From: Hyphomonadaceae bacterium
Lineage (GTDB): Bacteria > Pseudomonadota > Alphaproteobacteria > Caulobacterales > Aquidulcibacteraceae
DNA length: 64,000 bases
Assembly (NCBI GenBank): GCA_019753105.1
Contig: JAIELJ010000006.1
Coordinates: 434,001-498,000, forward strand
Direction: 5' to 3'
Shown: positions 1 to 9,222 of the stretch, piece by piece
Layout of the letters: each line of letters opens with the position of its first letter
How positions within the stretch are numbered: the stretch's first letter is position 1
Translations under genes and position numbers: made by a program
Notes under the pieces: model-generated
The model's input: only the letters and a program-made list of their open reading frames with translations
The model's database searches: none
What the model was told of the DNA's origin: nothing

Positions 1-436
1 CATCCGATGCAGTGAGCGCATTCACCGTCAACACGTTCAAAGACGGCGGGCAATCGATCAAAATGTAATCGACACCGAGCTGCGATTCCGAACGAAACTG
101 GTCGATCGCGCGACGCAGAAAATGCTGTGGTTGCGCCTCTCCGAGCAATTCGCCTTCAACACCGGAGAGACGCGCATCGCCCGGCGTGATGTACAAATTG
201 GGCACCTTCGTCGGCAGGATCGCTTTCGCCAGCGGCAGCTGTCCGATGAGCACGTCATAGCTCGTGACGGTGCGGTCGTGCGGATGGATGTCGAGGCCGG
301 TCGAGGCGTTGCCTTGCGGGTCGGTGTCGAAGATGAGCACGCCCTTCCCGGCCGCCGCCAAGGCGGTGCCGAGATTGATCGCGGTCGTCGTCTTGCCCAC
401 GCCGCCCTTCTGGTTGGCGATCGCCAAAACACGCAT
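1..436 (-). CDS. parA: Chromosome-partitioning ATPase ParA (partial, C-terminus outside the window)
   Basis: This is the first 145 codons of a ParA/Soj ATPase, which segregates origin regions together with ParB bound at parS. The start ATG lies at 436-434, and a GGAG Shine-Dalgarno sits just upstream on the minus strand. The deviant Walker A KGGVGKTT is at residues 10-17, DTDPQGN is at about 37-43, and an LIDCPPS Walker B-type segment is near residue 130. It follows rsmG by 30 bp on the same strand, which is the usual rsmG-parA-parB order. The remainder of parA and any parB lie beyond the left edge. Confidence 0.95.
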   Translation of the reverse strand, partial: MRVLAIANQKGGVGKTTTAINLGTALAAAGKGVLIFDTDPQGNASTGLDIHPHDRTVTSYDVLIGQLPLAKAILPTKVPNLYITPGDARLSGVEGELLGEAQPQHFLRRAIDQFRSESQLGVDYILIDCPPSLNVLTVNALTASD

Positions 437-465
437 GTCCCCGTCTCCTGTTCGGAGCCCAGCGG

Positions 466-1101
466 TCAGGCGGCCTTTGTTATGCGAACAATGCGGCCGC
501 GCGGATCGCTGATGCTCTCCAGCACGTCTGCCCGGAACGCCCCACCATTTAGGACGTCTTTCGCGGCGGCCAGCTCGGCTTCCAGGTCTGCGCCTTTGTG
601 GAAGAGCCCAATCGCGCCGCGATCGAGAATCGGCTTCGCATAGGGGATGAGTCGCGGCAAGGGAGCCAAAGCACGGGCGGTAACGACGTCATACCGGCCC
701 TTCCCGGCGCCAAAGTCCTCGATCCGGAGATTGAAGACGGTAGCGGGGAGCCCCGCTTCGGCGGCTACCGCCATCAGGAACTTGGCCTTTTTGCCAATGG
801 ATTCCACGAGGTGGACTTGCGCACCTGGCTGGCCCGCCAGAAAGCTCGCGATCACCAGGGCTGGGAACCCCGCCCCCGAACCCAGATCCACCCAGGATTT
901 CGCCTCAGGGGCGAATTTCAAAAGCTGTGCACTATCGAGTGCGTGACGGGACCAGAAGAGCTCCAGCTCCTTCGGCCCGACCAGATTCATGCGCTCGGAC
1001 CACTCCACCAGCAGCCGGCGATAGGTTTCCAGGCGGTCGATTGTTTCCTGTGAAACGGGCAGGCCAAGGTCTCGGGCGAATTCCTGAGGTCCGTAGCTCA
1101 C
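466..1101 (-). CDS. rsmG: 16S rRNA (guanine-527-N7)-methyltransferase RsmG (GidB)
   Basis: RsmG methylates N7 of G527 in 16S rRNA using SAM. The 211-residue length is normal for the family. The protein has the family segments NLVGP (about 39-43) and RHALDS (52-57) and the SAM-binding loop VDLGSGAGFP (71-80). It lies between mnmG and parA in the conserved origin-proximal cluster. Its start ATG overlaps the stop of the upstream NTF2-like gene by four bases, which suggests translational coupling. A parS-like palindrome is embedded in its 5' part at 1042-1057. Confidence 0.95.
   Translation of the reverse strand: MSYGPQEFARDLGLPVSQETIDRLETYRRLLVEWSERMNLVGPKELELFWSRHALDSAQLLKFAPEAKSWVDLGSGAGFPALVIASFLAGQPGAQVHLVESIGKKAKFLMAVAAEAGLPATVFNLRIEDFGAGKGRYDVVTARALAPLPRLIPYAKPILDRGAIGLFHKGADLEAELAAAKDVLNGGAFRADVLESISDPRGRIVRITKAA
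1042..1057. promoter_or_regulatory. parS-like ParB binding site inside rsmG
   Basis: The 16-mer reads TGTTTCCTGTGAAACG. It differs from the general bacterial parS consensus TGTTTCACGTGAAACA only in the two central bases and the last base, and both half-sites TGTTTC and GTGAAAC are intact. It sits beside parA, where Caulobacter-type genomes cluster parS sites. The call rests on sequence match and location; ParB binding has not been shown. Confidence 0.5.
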
Positions 1102-1454
1102 GGGTGGGGCTCCAAGCCCTGCTGGCGCCTAAAGCTGCCCTCGTCCCAATAACCGCGCTGGAAAACGATCTGGCCGCCAACGACCTGAAAGAACCCGCAG
1201 CCGCGAAGGCCCTTCGGGTCGCGCCACTCAAGGATTGCCCAGTCTCCGTCCTCAAAAAGGTTCTCGCGGATACAGACCATCGTGGCCTGGCCAAACTCGC
1301 GCTCGAACATGGCGCGAATGGCGGCCTTGCCCACCAACGGCTCCCACATGACCTGGTGGTTCACAGCGTCTTCGGCATAAAACGCCGAAAGCGCAGCCGC
1401 GTCCGCTCGGTTGAACGCTTCGATCCAGGCTTCAACGGTCTGGCGCGGACTCAC
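1098..1454 (-). CDS. SnoaL/NTF2-like small protein
   Basis: This 118-residue protein has the look of the SnoaL-like/NTF2 cone fold. An N-terminal helix with WIEAFNRAD is followed by an FYAEDAVNHQ strand, a GKAAIRAMFE helix and C-terminal strands including WAILEWRD. Family members are small hydrolases, isomerases or ligand-binding domains, and no specific substrate can be named here. The gene overlaps rsmG and the upstream DUF3088-type gene by four bases each, so the three probably form one translationally coupled unit inserted between mnmG and rsmG. Confidence 0.75.
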   Translation of the reverse strand: MSPRQTVEAWIEAFNRADAAALSAFYAEDAVNHQVMWEPLVGKAAIRAMFEREFGQATMVCIRENLFEDGDWAILEWRDPKGLRGCGFFQVVGGQIVFQRGYWDEGSFRRQQGLEPHP

Positions 1455-1801
1455 GGATGCGGCCCTGCCCCGCCATAGGTCGCCGCCAGATAGCGCGTGA
1501 TCGGCTTGGGATCGTCCAGGAAGAAAACGCCCTCGAACTCCTTGGCGTCAGCCGGCGGCGTCGAGCCTGCCGCGAGCACCAGGACGGGCATGGATTGGTT
1601 GCCCTCACCGATCATCGCGATGATCTCACTGCGCGGCCGCGGGAACGCGCTGCGGCGGACATCGATGCGCTTCTCCCACTCGGGGTTAGCGAGCAGCGCA
1701 CCCTCCATCGTCGCGCACGATGTGCAGAACCATGCGCCATCGAGCGCCGCGTCTTCGAACGGCGCCGCGATGATGAAGAGCGTGTCGCGGGAGGGCTTCA
1801 T
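1451..1801 (-). CDS. DUF3088-type protein
   Basis: This 116-residue protein resembles DUF3088. It opens with a [12 protein letters not shown] strand-loop, has CTSC at about residues 27-30, and continues with MEGALLANP and a PVLVLAAG strand. Proteins of this family resemble thioredoxin-like folds with a CxxC motif, but no reaction is established. It lies between mnmG and the NTF2-like gene, overlapping both by four bases (ATGA), so it is probably co-transcribed with mnmG. Confidence 0.65.
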   Translation of the reverse strand: MKPSRDTLFIIAAPFEDAALDGAWFCTSCATMEGALLANPEWEKRIDVRRSAFPRPRSEIIAMIGEGNQSMPVLVLAAGSTPPADAKEFEGVFFLDDPKPITRYLAATYGGAGPHP

Positions 1802-3666
1802 GCACGTTTCCTTTGTTCGCGTTTGACGTGCGCCAGCAACGCCGTGAGCGCGCCTGGCGTGACGCCTTCGATGCGCGACGCTTGGCCGAGCGTGACAGGC
1901 CGCGCATTGATCAGCTTCTCGCGCACTTCGTTCGAGAGCCCACCAACGCTGGCGTAATCGAGATCGGGTGAGAGACGCAGATCTTCGTCGCGCTTGAACG
2001 CTTCAACATCGAGCGCCTGGCGTTCGAGGTAGCCGGAATAGAGCGCATCGATCTCCAGCTGCTCGCGCGTTTGCTTCGAGAGTGAGGCAAGCTCGGGCCA
2101 GATCGCTGTAAGTTGTTCGAAGTCGATCGTTGGATACGCGAGCAGCGCCAGCGCATCGCGGCGCACGCCGTCCTGATTGACTTTCAGCCCGCGCGCTTCC
2201 GCTTGCTGTGGCGTCAGCTGCAGCGTTTTCGCCAGCGCCCGCGCCGCTTCGATTTCCCGCATTTTATCGGCATATTTGCGCGATCGCTCCGAACCGACGC
2301 AGCCAAGCTCAATGCCCTTTTGCGTGAGCCGTTGGTCGGCGTTGTCGGCGCGCAGCGAGAGGCGATACTCGGCGCGCGAGGTGAACATGCGATAGGGCTC
2401 GGTGACGCCGCGCGTGACGAGGTCATCGATCATCACGCCGATATAGCCTTCAGCGCGCGTGATCTCGAACGGCGCTCCCCCGCCCGCGGCGCGCGCTGCG
2501 TTGAGGCCCGCGATCAAGCCTTGCGCGGCGGCTTCTTCGTAGCCGGTCGTGCCGTTGATCTGGCCGGCGAGATAGAGACCTTTGATGCGCTTCGTCTCCA
2601 GCGTCGGCATCAGTTCGCGCGGATCGACGTAGTCGTACTCGATCGCGTAAGCGTGGCGTTTGATGACGACATTCTCGAGCCCAGGAATCGTGCGGATGAA
2701 GCGCTCCTGCACGTCTTCCGGCAGCGACGTGCTGATGCCGTTTGGATAGACCGTGTCGTCGTCCAGGCCTTCCGGTTCGAGGAAGATTTGGTGCGCGGTC
2801 TTGTCGGCGAAGCGCACGACCTTGTCTTCGATCGACGGGCAATAGCGCGGCCCCCGCCCGCTGATCGCGCCGGAATAGACTGCCGACTTCGAAAGCGACT
2901 CCTCGATGATCTTGTGCGTTTCGGAATTGGTGTAGGTGACGCCGCAAGCGACCTGCTCGTTGGTGATCCGCTCGGTCAGGAACGAGAATGGCGAGGGTTC
3001 GTCGTCGCCGTGCTGCAGCTCCAGCGAAGCCCAATCGATCGAGCTGGATTGCAGCCGCGCCGGGGTGCCGGTCTTCAGCCGCCCCATCGCGAAACCCGCG
3101 CCGTACAAGCGATCTGAGAGCCCGATGGCGGGCGCCTCGTCGTGACGGCCGGCGGGGATGCGCTTGTCGCCGATATGGATGACGCCCTTCAGGAACGTGC
3201 CGGTGGTGAGCACGATGCGAGAGGCGCTGTAGGTGCGGCCGTCTGCAGTGGTGACGCCGACTGCGGCGCCGTCTGCGAGGACCAGATCCTCAACGGCGCC
3301 GGCCTCGATCGTCAGCCCCTCCTGCGCAGCCAACGCAGCCTGCATGGCTTCGCGATAGAACTTGCGATCGGACTGCGCCCGGGGCCCGCGGACAGCCGGG
3401 CCTTTGGAGCGGTTGAGCAGCCGGAATTGGATGCCGCCGGCGTCGGCGACGCGGCCCATGACGCCGTCCAGCGCATCGATCTCGCGGACGAGGTGGCCCT
3501 TGCCCAAGCCGCCAATGGCCGGGTTGCAGCTCATCTCCCCGATCGTCTCGAGCTTGTGCGTCAGCAGCAGCGTACGCGCGCCGAGGCGCGCCGCAGCGGC
3601 GGCCGCCTCGCAGCCAGCGTGGCCACCGCCGATGACGATCACGTCGTAGGAGTGCTCAGAACTCAT
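1798..3666 (-). CDS. mnmG: tRNA uridine-5-carboxymethylaminomethyl modification enzyme MnmG (GidA)
   Basis: MnmG is the FAD subunit that, with MnmE, installs the (carboxymethyl)aminomethyl group on U34 of several tRNAs. The 622 residues match the family length. The FAD-binding GGGHAGCE is at residues 13-20, and [19 protein letters not shown] near 46-64 is a family signature. The C-terminal helical tRNA/MnmE-binding region is present. Its partner mnmE lies 242 bp upstream on the same strand, as is usual near alphaproteobacterial origins. Confidence 0.97.
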   Translation of the reverse strand: MSSEHSYDVIVIGGGHAGCEAAAAAARLGARTLLLTHKLETIGEMSCNPAIGGLGKGHLVREIDALDGVMGRVADAGGIQFRLLNRSKGPAVRGPRAQSDRKFYREAMQAALAAQEGLTIEAGAVEDLVLADGAAVGVTTADGRTYSASRIVLTTGTFLKGVIHIGDKRIPAGRHDEAPAIGLSDRLYGAGFAMGRLKTGTPARLQSSSIDWASLELQHGDDEPSPFSFLTERITNEQVACGVTYTNSETHKIIEESLSKSAVYSGAISGRGPRYCPSIEDKVVRFADKTAHQIFLEPEGLDDDTVYPNGISTSLPEDVQERFIRTIPGLENVVIKRHAYAIEYDYVDPRELMPTLETKRIKGLYLAGQINGTTGYEEAAAQGLIAGLNAARAAGGGAPFEITRAEGYIGVMIDDLVTRGVTEPYRMFTSRAEYRLSLRADNADQRLTQKGIELGCVGSERSRKYADKMREIEAARALAKTLQLTPQQAEARGLKVNQDGVRRDALALLAYPTIDFEQLTAIWPELASLSKQTREQLEIDALYSGYLERQALDVEAFKRDEDLRLSPDLDYASVGGLSNEVREKLINARPVTLGQASRIEGVTPGALTALLAHVKREQRKRA

Positions 3667-3733
3667 GTGTTGGGGTTCATATAGGAGGCCCGAGCGCGCG
3701 TCACTTGCGCACTACCGCCAGTGCGCCGCGCCG

Positions 3734-3815
3734 CCCTTCGACAGGCTCAGGGTGACCCGACTTTGGCAGCGCTTGAGGTGGCGGAAATGGCGTCATGCTG
3801 AGCTTGTCGAAGCAC
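3734..3815. repeat. Interrupted inverted repeat in the mnmG-mnmE intergenic region
   Basis: The left arm CCCTTCGACAGGCTCAGGG (3734-3752) is an imperfect inverted match to a right arm ending CTGAGCTTGTCGAAGCA (3798-3814). About 40 bp separate the arms. This CTTCGACAGGCTCAG / CTGAGCTTGTCGAAG pair is a recurrent REP-like motif in alphaproteobacterial intergenic DNA. On transcripts it could fold as a hairpin between mnmE and mnmG. Function is unknown. Confidence 0.6.
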
Positions 3816-3829
3816 GACGCCACGCACCG

Positions 3830-3845
3830 TGCTTCACGCGAAACT
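3830..3845. promoter_or_regulatory. parS-like site between mnmG and mnmE (copy 1)
   Basis: The 16-mer TGCTTCACGCGAAACT has three mismatches to TGTTTCACGTGAAACA. It lies 18 bp from a second match at 3864-3879. Two such sites close together in a gene gap near parA make a ParB-loading role plausible. The claim is pattern-based only. Confidence 0.4.
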
Positions 3846-3863
3846 CGCTAACGCGCCTTCACC

Positions 3864-3879
3864 AGTTTCGCGTGAAACG
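3864..3879. promoter_or_regulatory. parS-like site between mnmG and mnmE (copy 2)
   Basis: The core GTTTCGCGTGAAAC differs from the parS core GTTTCACGTGAAAC at one base. It lies about 30 bp beyond the mnmE stop and next to another parS-like site at 3830-3845. It is the best core match in the window outside the mnmE start region. The interpretation follows ParB/parS knowledge from Caulobacter and Bacillus. Confidence 0.5.
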
Positions 3880-3908
3880 CCGCATAAAATGCGGGTTTTC
3901 GTGCGGAC

Positions 3909-5324
<1,416 letters not shown>

Positions 5325-5344
5325 GTGAAAAACTCTAAGCGCTT

Positions 5345-5605
5345 TTAGGGCTTTTCACGTGGAGCAGCGGCAGACGTCGCTGCGGTGACGCCCGAGGTCA
5401 TCAGCTTCACGAAGGCGTCTTGCGCCTGCGTGCCGACGCTCATCCAGGAGTTCATCATGGCTTCGCCGCTCATCATCTGGAGGTTCTTCTCCATGCGCTT
5501 GCCCATCTCGGACACCAGCGCTTCGTTGATCGGCGTGACATCCGGCAGGCCCATGAAGCGGCGGGCTTCCTCCGGCGAGCACTCGACATTGACCGTGAAC
5601 TTCAT
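5345..5605 (-). CDS. DUF6489-type small protein
   Basis: This 86-residue protein starts MKFTVNVECSPEEARRFMGL and continues with a VTPINEALV segment and a Met-rich amphipathic helix. It resembles the small DUF6489 family of alphaproteobacteria, whose function is unknown. It lies 20 bp upstream of mnmE on the same strand and may head that operon. No signal peptide or metal site is visible. A parS-like site (5351-5366) overlaps its 3' end. Confidence 0.65.
   Translation of the reverse strand: MKFTVNVECSPEEARRFMGLPDVTPINEALVSEMGKRMEKNLQMMSGEAMMNSWMSVGTQAQDAFVKLMTSGVTAATSAAAPREKP
5351..5366. promoter_or_regulatory. Weak parS-like site upstream of mnmE
   Basis: CTTTTCACGTGGAGCA contains the uninterrupted core TTTCACGTG. 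Its right half-site is degenerate, with four mismatches in 16. It is included because it pairs with the site at 5317-5332. Confidence 0.3.
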
Positions 5606-5686
5606 GGCTCCAAATCCCTTCGCTTAAGTCCGCTTGGCCCGTCTATAACGCGGCCAGGCCAGTTGAGACAGGCATTGGAGATCGCG

Positions 5687-6376
5687 ATGGGTGAATGGGT
5701 TGAAGTCGCCGGGCCGGATGGCGCGTTCAAGGCGTACGTGGCGCGGCCCGATGGAACGCCCAAAGGCGCGGTCGTGGTCGTGCAGGAGATTTTCGGCGTC
5801 AACGCGGTGATGCGCGGCAAAGCCGATTGGCTGGCGCGCGAAGGCTTCCTGGCGGTTGCGCCGGATCTCTTCTGGCGCATCAAGCCAGGCATCGATCTGA
5901 CCGACCAAAGCGACGCCGAATGGCAGGAAGCATTCGGCTACATGAATGCGCTCGACAAGAACGCCAGCGTCACGGACGTTCAGGCGACGCTTCAGTGGGC
6001 GCGCAGCCAGGGCGTCAGCAAGGCCGGCGTGATGGGCTATTGCATGGGCGGCTACATCGCGTTCCTGGCGGCGTGCCGGACCGATAGCGACGCGACGGTC
6101 GCGTATCATGGCGGCGGCATCCACACGGCGCTCGGCGAAGCGGGCGGCATCAAGAAGCCGCTCATGCTGCACAACCCGATGAAGGACGGCTTCATCCCGG
6201 TCGAAGCATTGAACACGATCCGTGAGACGCTGAAGAGCAATCCGCTCGTCACCGTGCACGAATACGCCGAGCAGGATCACGCCTTCACGCGCGAAGGCGG
6301 CAAGCACTACGATGCCGACGCGACGAAGATCGCTGATGCGCGCACGGTGGCGTTCTTCGAAGCGAGCCTGGCATGA
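5687..6376 (+). CDS. Dienelactone hydrolase family protein (cytoplasmic)
   Basis: This alpha/beta hydrolase of 229 residues has a cysteine nucleophile in GYCMGG (117-122). It has the family Glu in VQEIFG (about 34) and a catalytic His in DHAF (about 198). The acidic member is probably the Asp in PMKDGFIP. Family members cleave dienelactone or related esters, but the physiological substrate is not evident. The ATG at 5687 follows a GGAG site and is the first start consistent with the conserved N-terminus. The next gene starts inside its stop codon (ATGA). Confidence 0.88.
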   Translation: MGEWVEVAGPDGAFKAYVARPDGTPKGAVVVVQEIFGVNAVMRGKADWLAREGFLAVAPDLFWRIKPGIDLTDQSDAEWQEAFGYMNALDKNASVTDVQATLQWARSQGVSKAGVMGYCMGGYIAFLAACRTDSDATVAYHGGGIHTALGEAGGIKKPLMLHNPMKDGFIPVEALNTIRETLKSNPLVTVHEYAEQDHAFTREGGKHYDADATKIADARTVAFFEASLA

Positions 6377-7281
6377 AGCGCCTGCTCCTCACCGCCGCGT
6401 TTGCGCTCGCTGCTTGCGATCCTGCGACGACGATTGGCGCTGATAGCGATGCGCCAGCGGCTTCGGTCACGGCGCCGCCCGGCAGCCTCGCGGGCTTCTT
6501 CGATTGCTTGCGCGAGAACAGCGCTACAGCGATCTCTGCGCATCGCGGCGGGCCTGGGCCTGGTTTTGCCGAGAACGCGATCCCGACGTTCGAGAACACG
6601 CTCAGCGTCGCGCCGATGACGTTCCTCGAAGTCGATATCGCGCGCACGGCAGATGGCGTTCTGGTGCTGATGCACGACGATCGCGTCGAGCGGACGACGA
6701 CAGGGCGCGGCGCCGTGGCTGAGCTGGACATGGCGCAGCTGCTGGCTTTCATGCTGGAGGACGACAATGGCCGCGCCGTCGATGCGCGCGTTCCGACTTT
6801 GCGCGAGGCGCTGGATTGGGCCGATGGGCGCGCGGTGCTGGAGCTCGATATCAAGCGCGGCGTCGAGTTTGAGGATGTGATCGACGAAGTCCAGGCGGCG
6901 AACGCGATGAGCCGCGTCGTGTTCATCACCTACAGCGTCAACGCCGCGGCCGTACTGGCGCGCCTCGCGCCACAAGCGATGATCTACACGACGATCTCGG
7001 ACGCCCGCGAACTTGAGACGCTGGAGCGGCGCAATGTCGACCTCACGCGCATCGTCGCGTGGGTCGGCACGGATACGCCGGACCCGGCTTTGGTGCGGGC
7101 GCTGGCGGAGCGGGGCGTTGAGACGCGATCGGGCATGTTCGGCGAAGGGCGCGAATATTCGAACGCGCTTCGGCAGGGCGTGCAAATCGTGGCCGTTGAT
7201 GACGCGCGCGAGGCGTTGCGAGACGTCGATGCGGCGGATGGCGAGCAGGGCTTGGCCGCAGCGCAATGCGTCACCCCCTGA
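6373..7281 (+). CDS. Glycerophosphodiester phosphodiesterase-family lipoprotein
   Basis: This 302-residue protein has a lipoprotein signal ending in the lipobox LAAC (Cys15). A GDPD TIM-barrel follows, with HRGG at 57-60, the EN pair just after it, EVDIA and the HDD motif of the catalytic core. GDPD enzymes release glycerol-3-phosphate from glycerophosphodiesters, and this one would act on the periplasmic face of a membrane. It overlaps the upstream hydrolase by four bases and is probably translated from the same mRNA. Confidence 0.88.
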   Translation: MKRLLLTAAFALAACDPATTIGADSDAPAASVTAPPGSLAGFFDCLRENSATAISAHRGGPGPGFAENAIPTFENTLSVAPMTFLEVDIARTADGVLVLMHDDRVERTTTGRGAVAELDMAQLLAFMLEDDNGRAVDARVPTLREALDWADGRAVLELDIKRGVEFEDVIDEVQAANAMSRVVFITYSVNAAAVLARLAPQAMIYTTISDARELETLERRNVDLTRIVAWVGTDTPDPALVRALAERGVETRSGMFGEGREYSNALRQGVQIVAVDDAREALRDVDAADGEQGLAAAQCVTP

Positions 7282-7330
7282 CGCTAGCGCGTGGCGTACC
7301 TATGTCCGGTCGATAGCGAAGGGATCGGCG

Positions 7331-8299
7331 ATGAAAGCGATACGCATCGAGAGCAATGGTGGGCCGGAGGTTTTGGCGTTGGTGGATGTGCCGGAGCCAA
7401 CGCCCGGCCCCGGTCAGATTCGTGTGCGTCATCACGCGCTCGGCGTGAACTTCATCGACATCTATCACCGCACCGGCCTCTACAAAAACCCGCTGCCGAG
7501 CGGATTGGGTTTGGAAGCGGCGGGCGTTGTCGATGCTGTCGGCGCGGACGTGACGCGCTTCAAGGCGGGCGATCGCGTTGCGTATAGCGCGGGGCCGATC
7601 GGCGCGTATGCCGAGGCTAATGTCGTACAACAAACGCAAGCGGTGAAATTGCCGGATGCAATTGGGTTCGACATCGCAGCGGCATCCCTGCTCAAGGGCA
7701 TGACCGCGCGTTTCCTTTTGCGTAAGACGTTTCGCGTGGAACGCGGCCATGACGTCGTCATCCACGCAGCCGCCGGTGGCGTTGGTCAGATCGCGGTGCA
7801 ATGGGCAAAGCATATTGGCGCGCGCGTGATTGCGGTTGTCGGCAGCGATGCGAAAGCTGAGCTCGCGCGATCGCTGGGCGCAGAGCACACGATCATTCAA
7901 GGCCGCGAAGACATCGCTGCACGCGTGAAGGAAATCACCGGCGTTGGCGCGCATGTCGTGTACGACAGCGTCGGCAAAGATACATTCATGGCGTCGCTCG
8001 ATAGCGTGCGGCCGCTTGGGATGTTGGTGTCGTTCGGCAACGCGTCCGGCCCGCCGCCGGATATCAATCCGCTCGAGCTGTCACGACGCGGCTCGCTCTA
8101 TCTCACGCGGCCAACGCTGTTTCACTACACGGCAACGCCGGAGCAATTGGACGAAACGGCGGCGGACTTGTTCGATGTCATCGCCAGCGGCGCAGTGAAG
8201 ATCGCAGCGCCGGCGCGCTACGCGCTAGCTGATGCAGCGCAAGCGCATCGCGATCTGGAAGGGCGCAAGACGACGGGCAGCCTGGTGCTCGTGCCTTAA
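7331..8299 (+). CDS. NAD(P)H:quinone oxidoreductase (zeta-crystallin type, MDR family)
   Basis: This 322-residue medium-chain reductase has a GroES-like N-terminal half with NFIDIYHRTG and a Rossmann half containing AAAGGVGQIAVQWAK. No structural-zinc cysteines are present, as is usual for the quinone-reductase branch. The ATG at 7331 gives the typical N-terminus MKAIRI. Its stop codon lies within the first bases of a perfect 27-bp inverted repeat (8298-8373). A parS-like 16-mer with four mismatches lies inside the gene at 7728-7743. Confidence 0.92.
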   Translation: MKAIRIESNGGPEVLALVDVPEPTPGPGQIRVRHHALGVNFIDIYHRTGLYKNPLPSGLGLEAAGVVDAVGADVTRFKAGDRVAYSAGPIGAYAEANVVQQTQAVKLPDAIGFDIAAASLLKGMTARFLLRKTFRVERGHDVVIHAAAGGVGQIAVQWAKHIGARVIAVVGSDAKAELARSLGAEHTIIQGREDIAARVKEITGVGAHVVYDSVGKDTFMASLDSVRPLGMLVSFGNASGPPPDINPLELSRRGSLYLTRPTLFHYTATPEQLDETAADLFDVIASGAVKIAAPARYALADAAQAHRDLEGRKTTGSLVLVP

Positions 8300-8373
8300 A
8301 GGAGCGCGGGTCTTCAGACCCGCACTTCACCAACCGCTGGAGTTGATGCGGGTCTGAAGACCCGCGCTCCTTT
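8298..8373. repeat. Perfect 27-bp inverted repeat between convergent genes (probable bidirectional terminator)
   Basis: The arms at 8298-8324 and 8347-8373 are exact reverse complements, separated by 22 bp. Each arm also contains its own hairpin, GCGGGTC-TTCA-GACCCGC. The structure begins in the stop codon of the quinone reductase and ends seven bases before the stop of the GST gene. The A-run at the left end and the T-run at the right end make it suitable for termination in both directions. It may also be a mobile REP-type unit. Confidence 0.8.
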
Positions 8374-8379
8374 GGAAGT

Positions 8380-8985
8380 CTACTTCACAGCAGCAGCGCG
8401 CTGAAACGCTGGCCGCTGCCAGAGGTTCTCGATGTAGCTCTTCACGCTCGCCGGTATCTCATCGTCGATGCCGGCGAACTTTGCGCCTGTCGCGATATAG
8501 GCGATCGAGATGTCGGCGGCGGTGAAGCGGTTGGCGGCCACGTAGGGTTTGCCGTCGAGGCGTTGGCCGACGAACTCTAGGCGCTTTAGGATCGCGTTCT
8601 TGAGATAGCCGGCGGTGAAGTTTTGCTTCTGGTCGTCGGGCGCCATGAAGCGGGTGGCGACGAGGGGATTGCCGTAGGCGGCGAGCCCCGCTTCGCCGAA
8701 CATCAAGTATTGCAGGTAGTCCGCATAGCCCGGTTCGCTCGGCTTCACTTCGAGATCAGTCGGGCCGTGCTTCGACATGATGTAGATCATCATCGCGACG
8801 GACTCGATCATGCTGACATCGCCGTCTTGCATTGCCGGCACGGTGCGCAGCGGGTTCACGGTTTTGAACTCGTCGCTGGGTTTGAAGAAGGACGCTTCCG
8901 CCGTCTCGTACGGCACGCCCATTTCCTCGCACAGCCACACCACGCGTAATGAGCGCGCGCCTTGTGAGTGATAGATTTTGAGCAT
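8380..8985 (-). CDS. Glutathione S-transferase family protein
   Basis: This 201-residue protein has an N-terminal thioredoxin-like domain with SQGARSLRV (the usual Ser/Tyr region), TVPAMQDGD with the cis-Pro, and ESVAM for the glutathione-gamma-Glu contact. An all-helical C-terminal domain follows, with FTAADISIAY. Members conjugate or reduce electrophiles using glutathione, and no specific substrate can be inferred. It is convergent with the quinone reductase gene and monocistronic. Confidence 0.9.
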   Translation of the reverse strand: MLKIYHSQGARSLRVVWLCEEMGVPYETAEASFFKPSDEFKTVNPLRTVPAMQDGDVSMIESVAMMIYIMSKHGPTDLEVKPSEPGYADYLQYLMFGEAGLAAYGNPLVATRFMAPDDQKQNFTAGYLKNAILKRLEFVGQRLDGKPYVAANRFTAADISIAYIATGAKFAGIDDEIPASVKSYIENLWQRPAFQRAAAVK

Positions 8986-9028
8986 GGGCGTTCCTCCTGG
9001 TCGGTGGTAACACGGGTCATGCTCAGTA

Positions 9029-9158
9029 CCAACGCTCCCCGGCCGGAGCAGAGCGGAGAGCCGGGGTCCATCGGAGACGGCGTGCAGCTACAACGACGCG
9101 ACTAAGCGGAGGAATGGATCGCGGCTCAGCGCGTGCTGCGCACGCTTGGCCGGGAAGC
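9029..9158. repeat. Dispersed palindromic repeat, copy B, intergenic
   Basis: This segment begins CCAACGCTCCCCGG, contains GAGCCGGGGTCCATCGG, and ends GCGCGTGCTGCGCACGC followed by CCGGGAAGC. The flanking blocks and overall length match the element inside mnmE (4203-4327), while the middle has diverged. It lies between the GST promoter side and the rho terminator. It fills most of the 237-bp gap between these genes. Confidence 0.7.
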
Positions 9159-9165
9159 ATGTAAC

Positions 9166-9202
9166 GAAAGAGGCGCGAGCCCCTTAGACCCGCGCCTCTT
9201 CA
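9166..9202 (-). terminator. Rho-gene transcription terminator
   Basis: AAGAGGCGCG and CGCGCCTCTT form a 10-bp stem (about 9168-9177 and 9191-9200), and the minus-strand product continues into TTTCGTT. It lies about 20 bp downstream of the rho stop codon, in the correct orientation for intrinsic termination. Confidence 0.7.
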
Positions 9203-9222
9203 AATCACCGATTGTGGTGAGC

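Noticed and set aside
2113-3117. Long plus-strand open frame opposite mnmG
   Set aside because: The mnmG reading has clear FAD and family motifs; the opposite frame has none.
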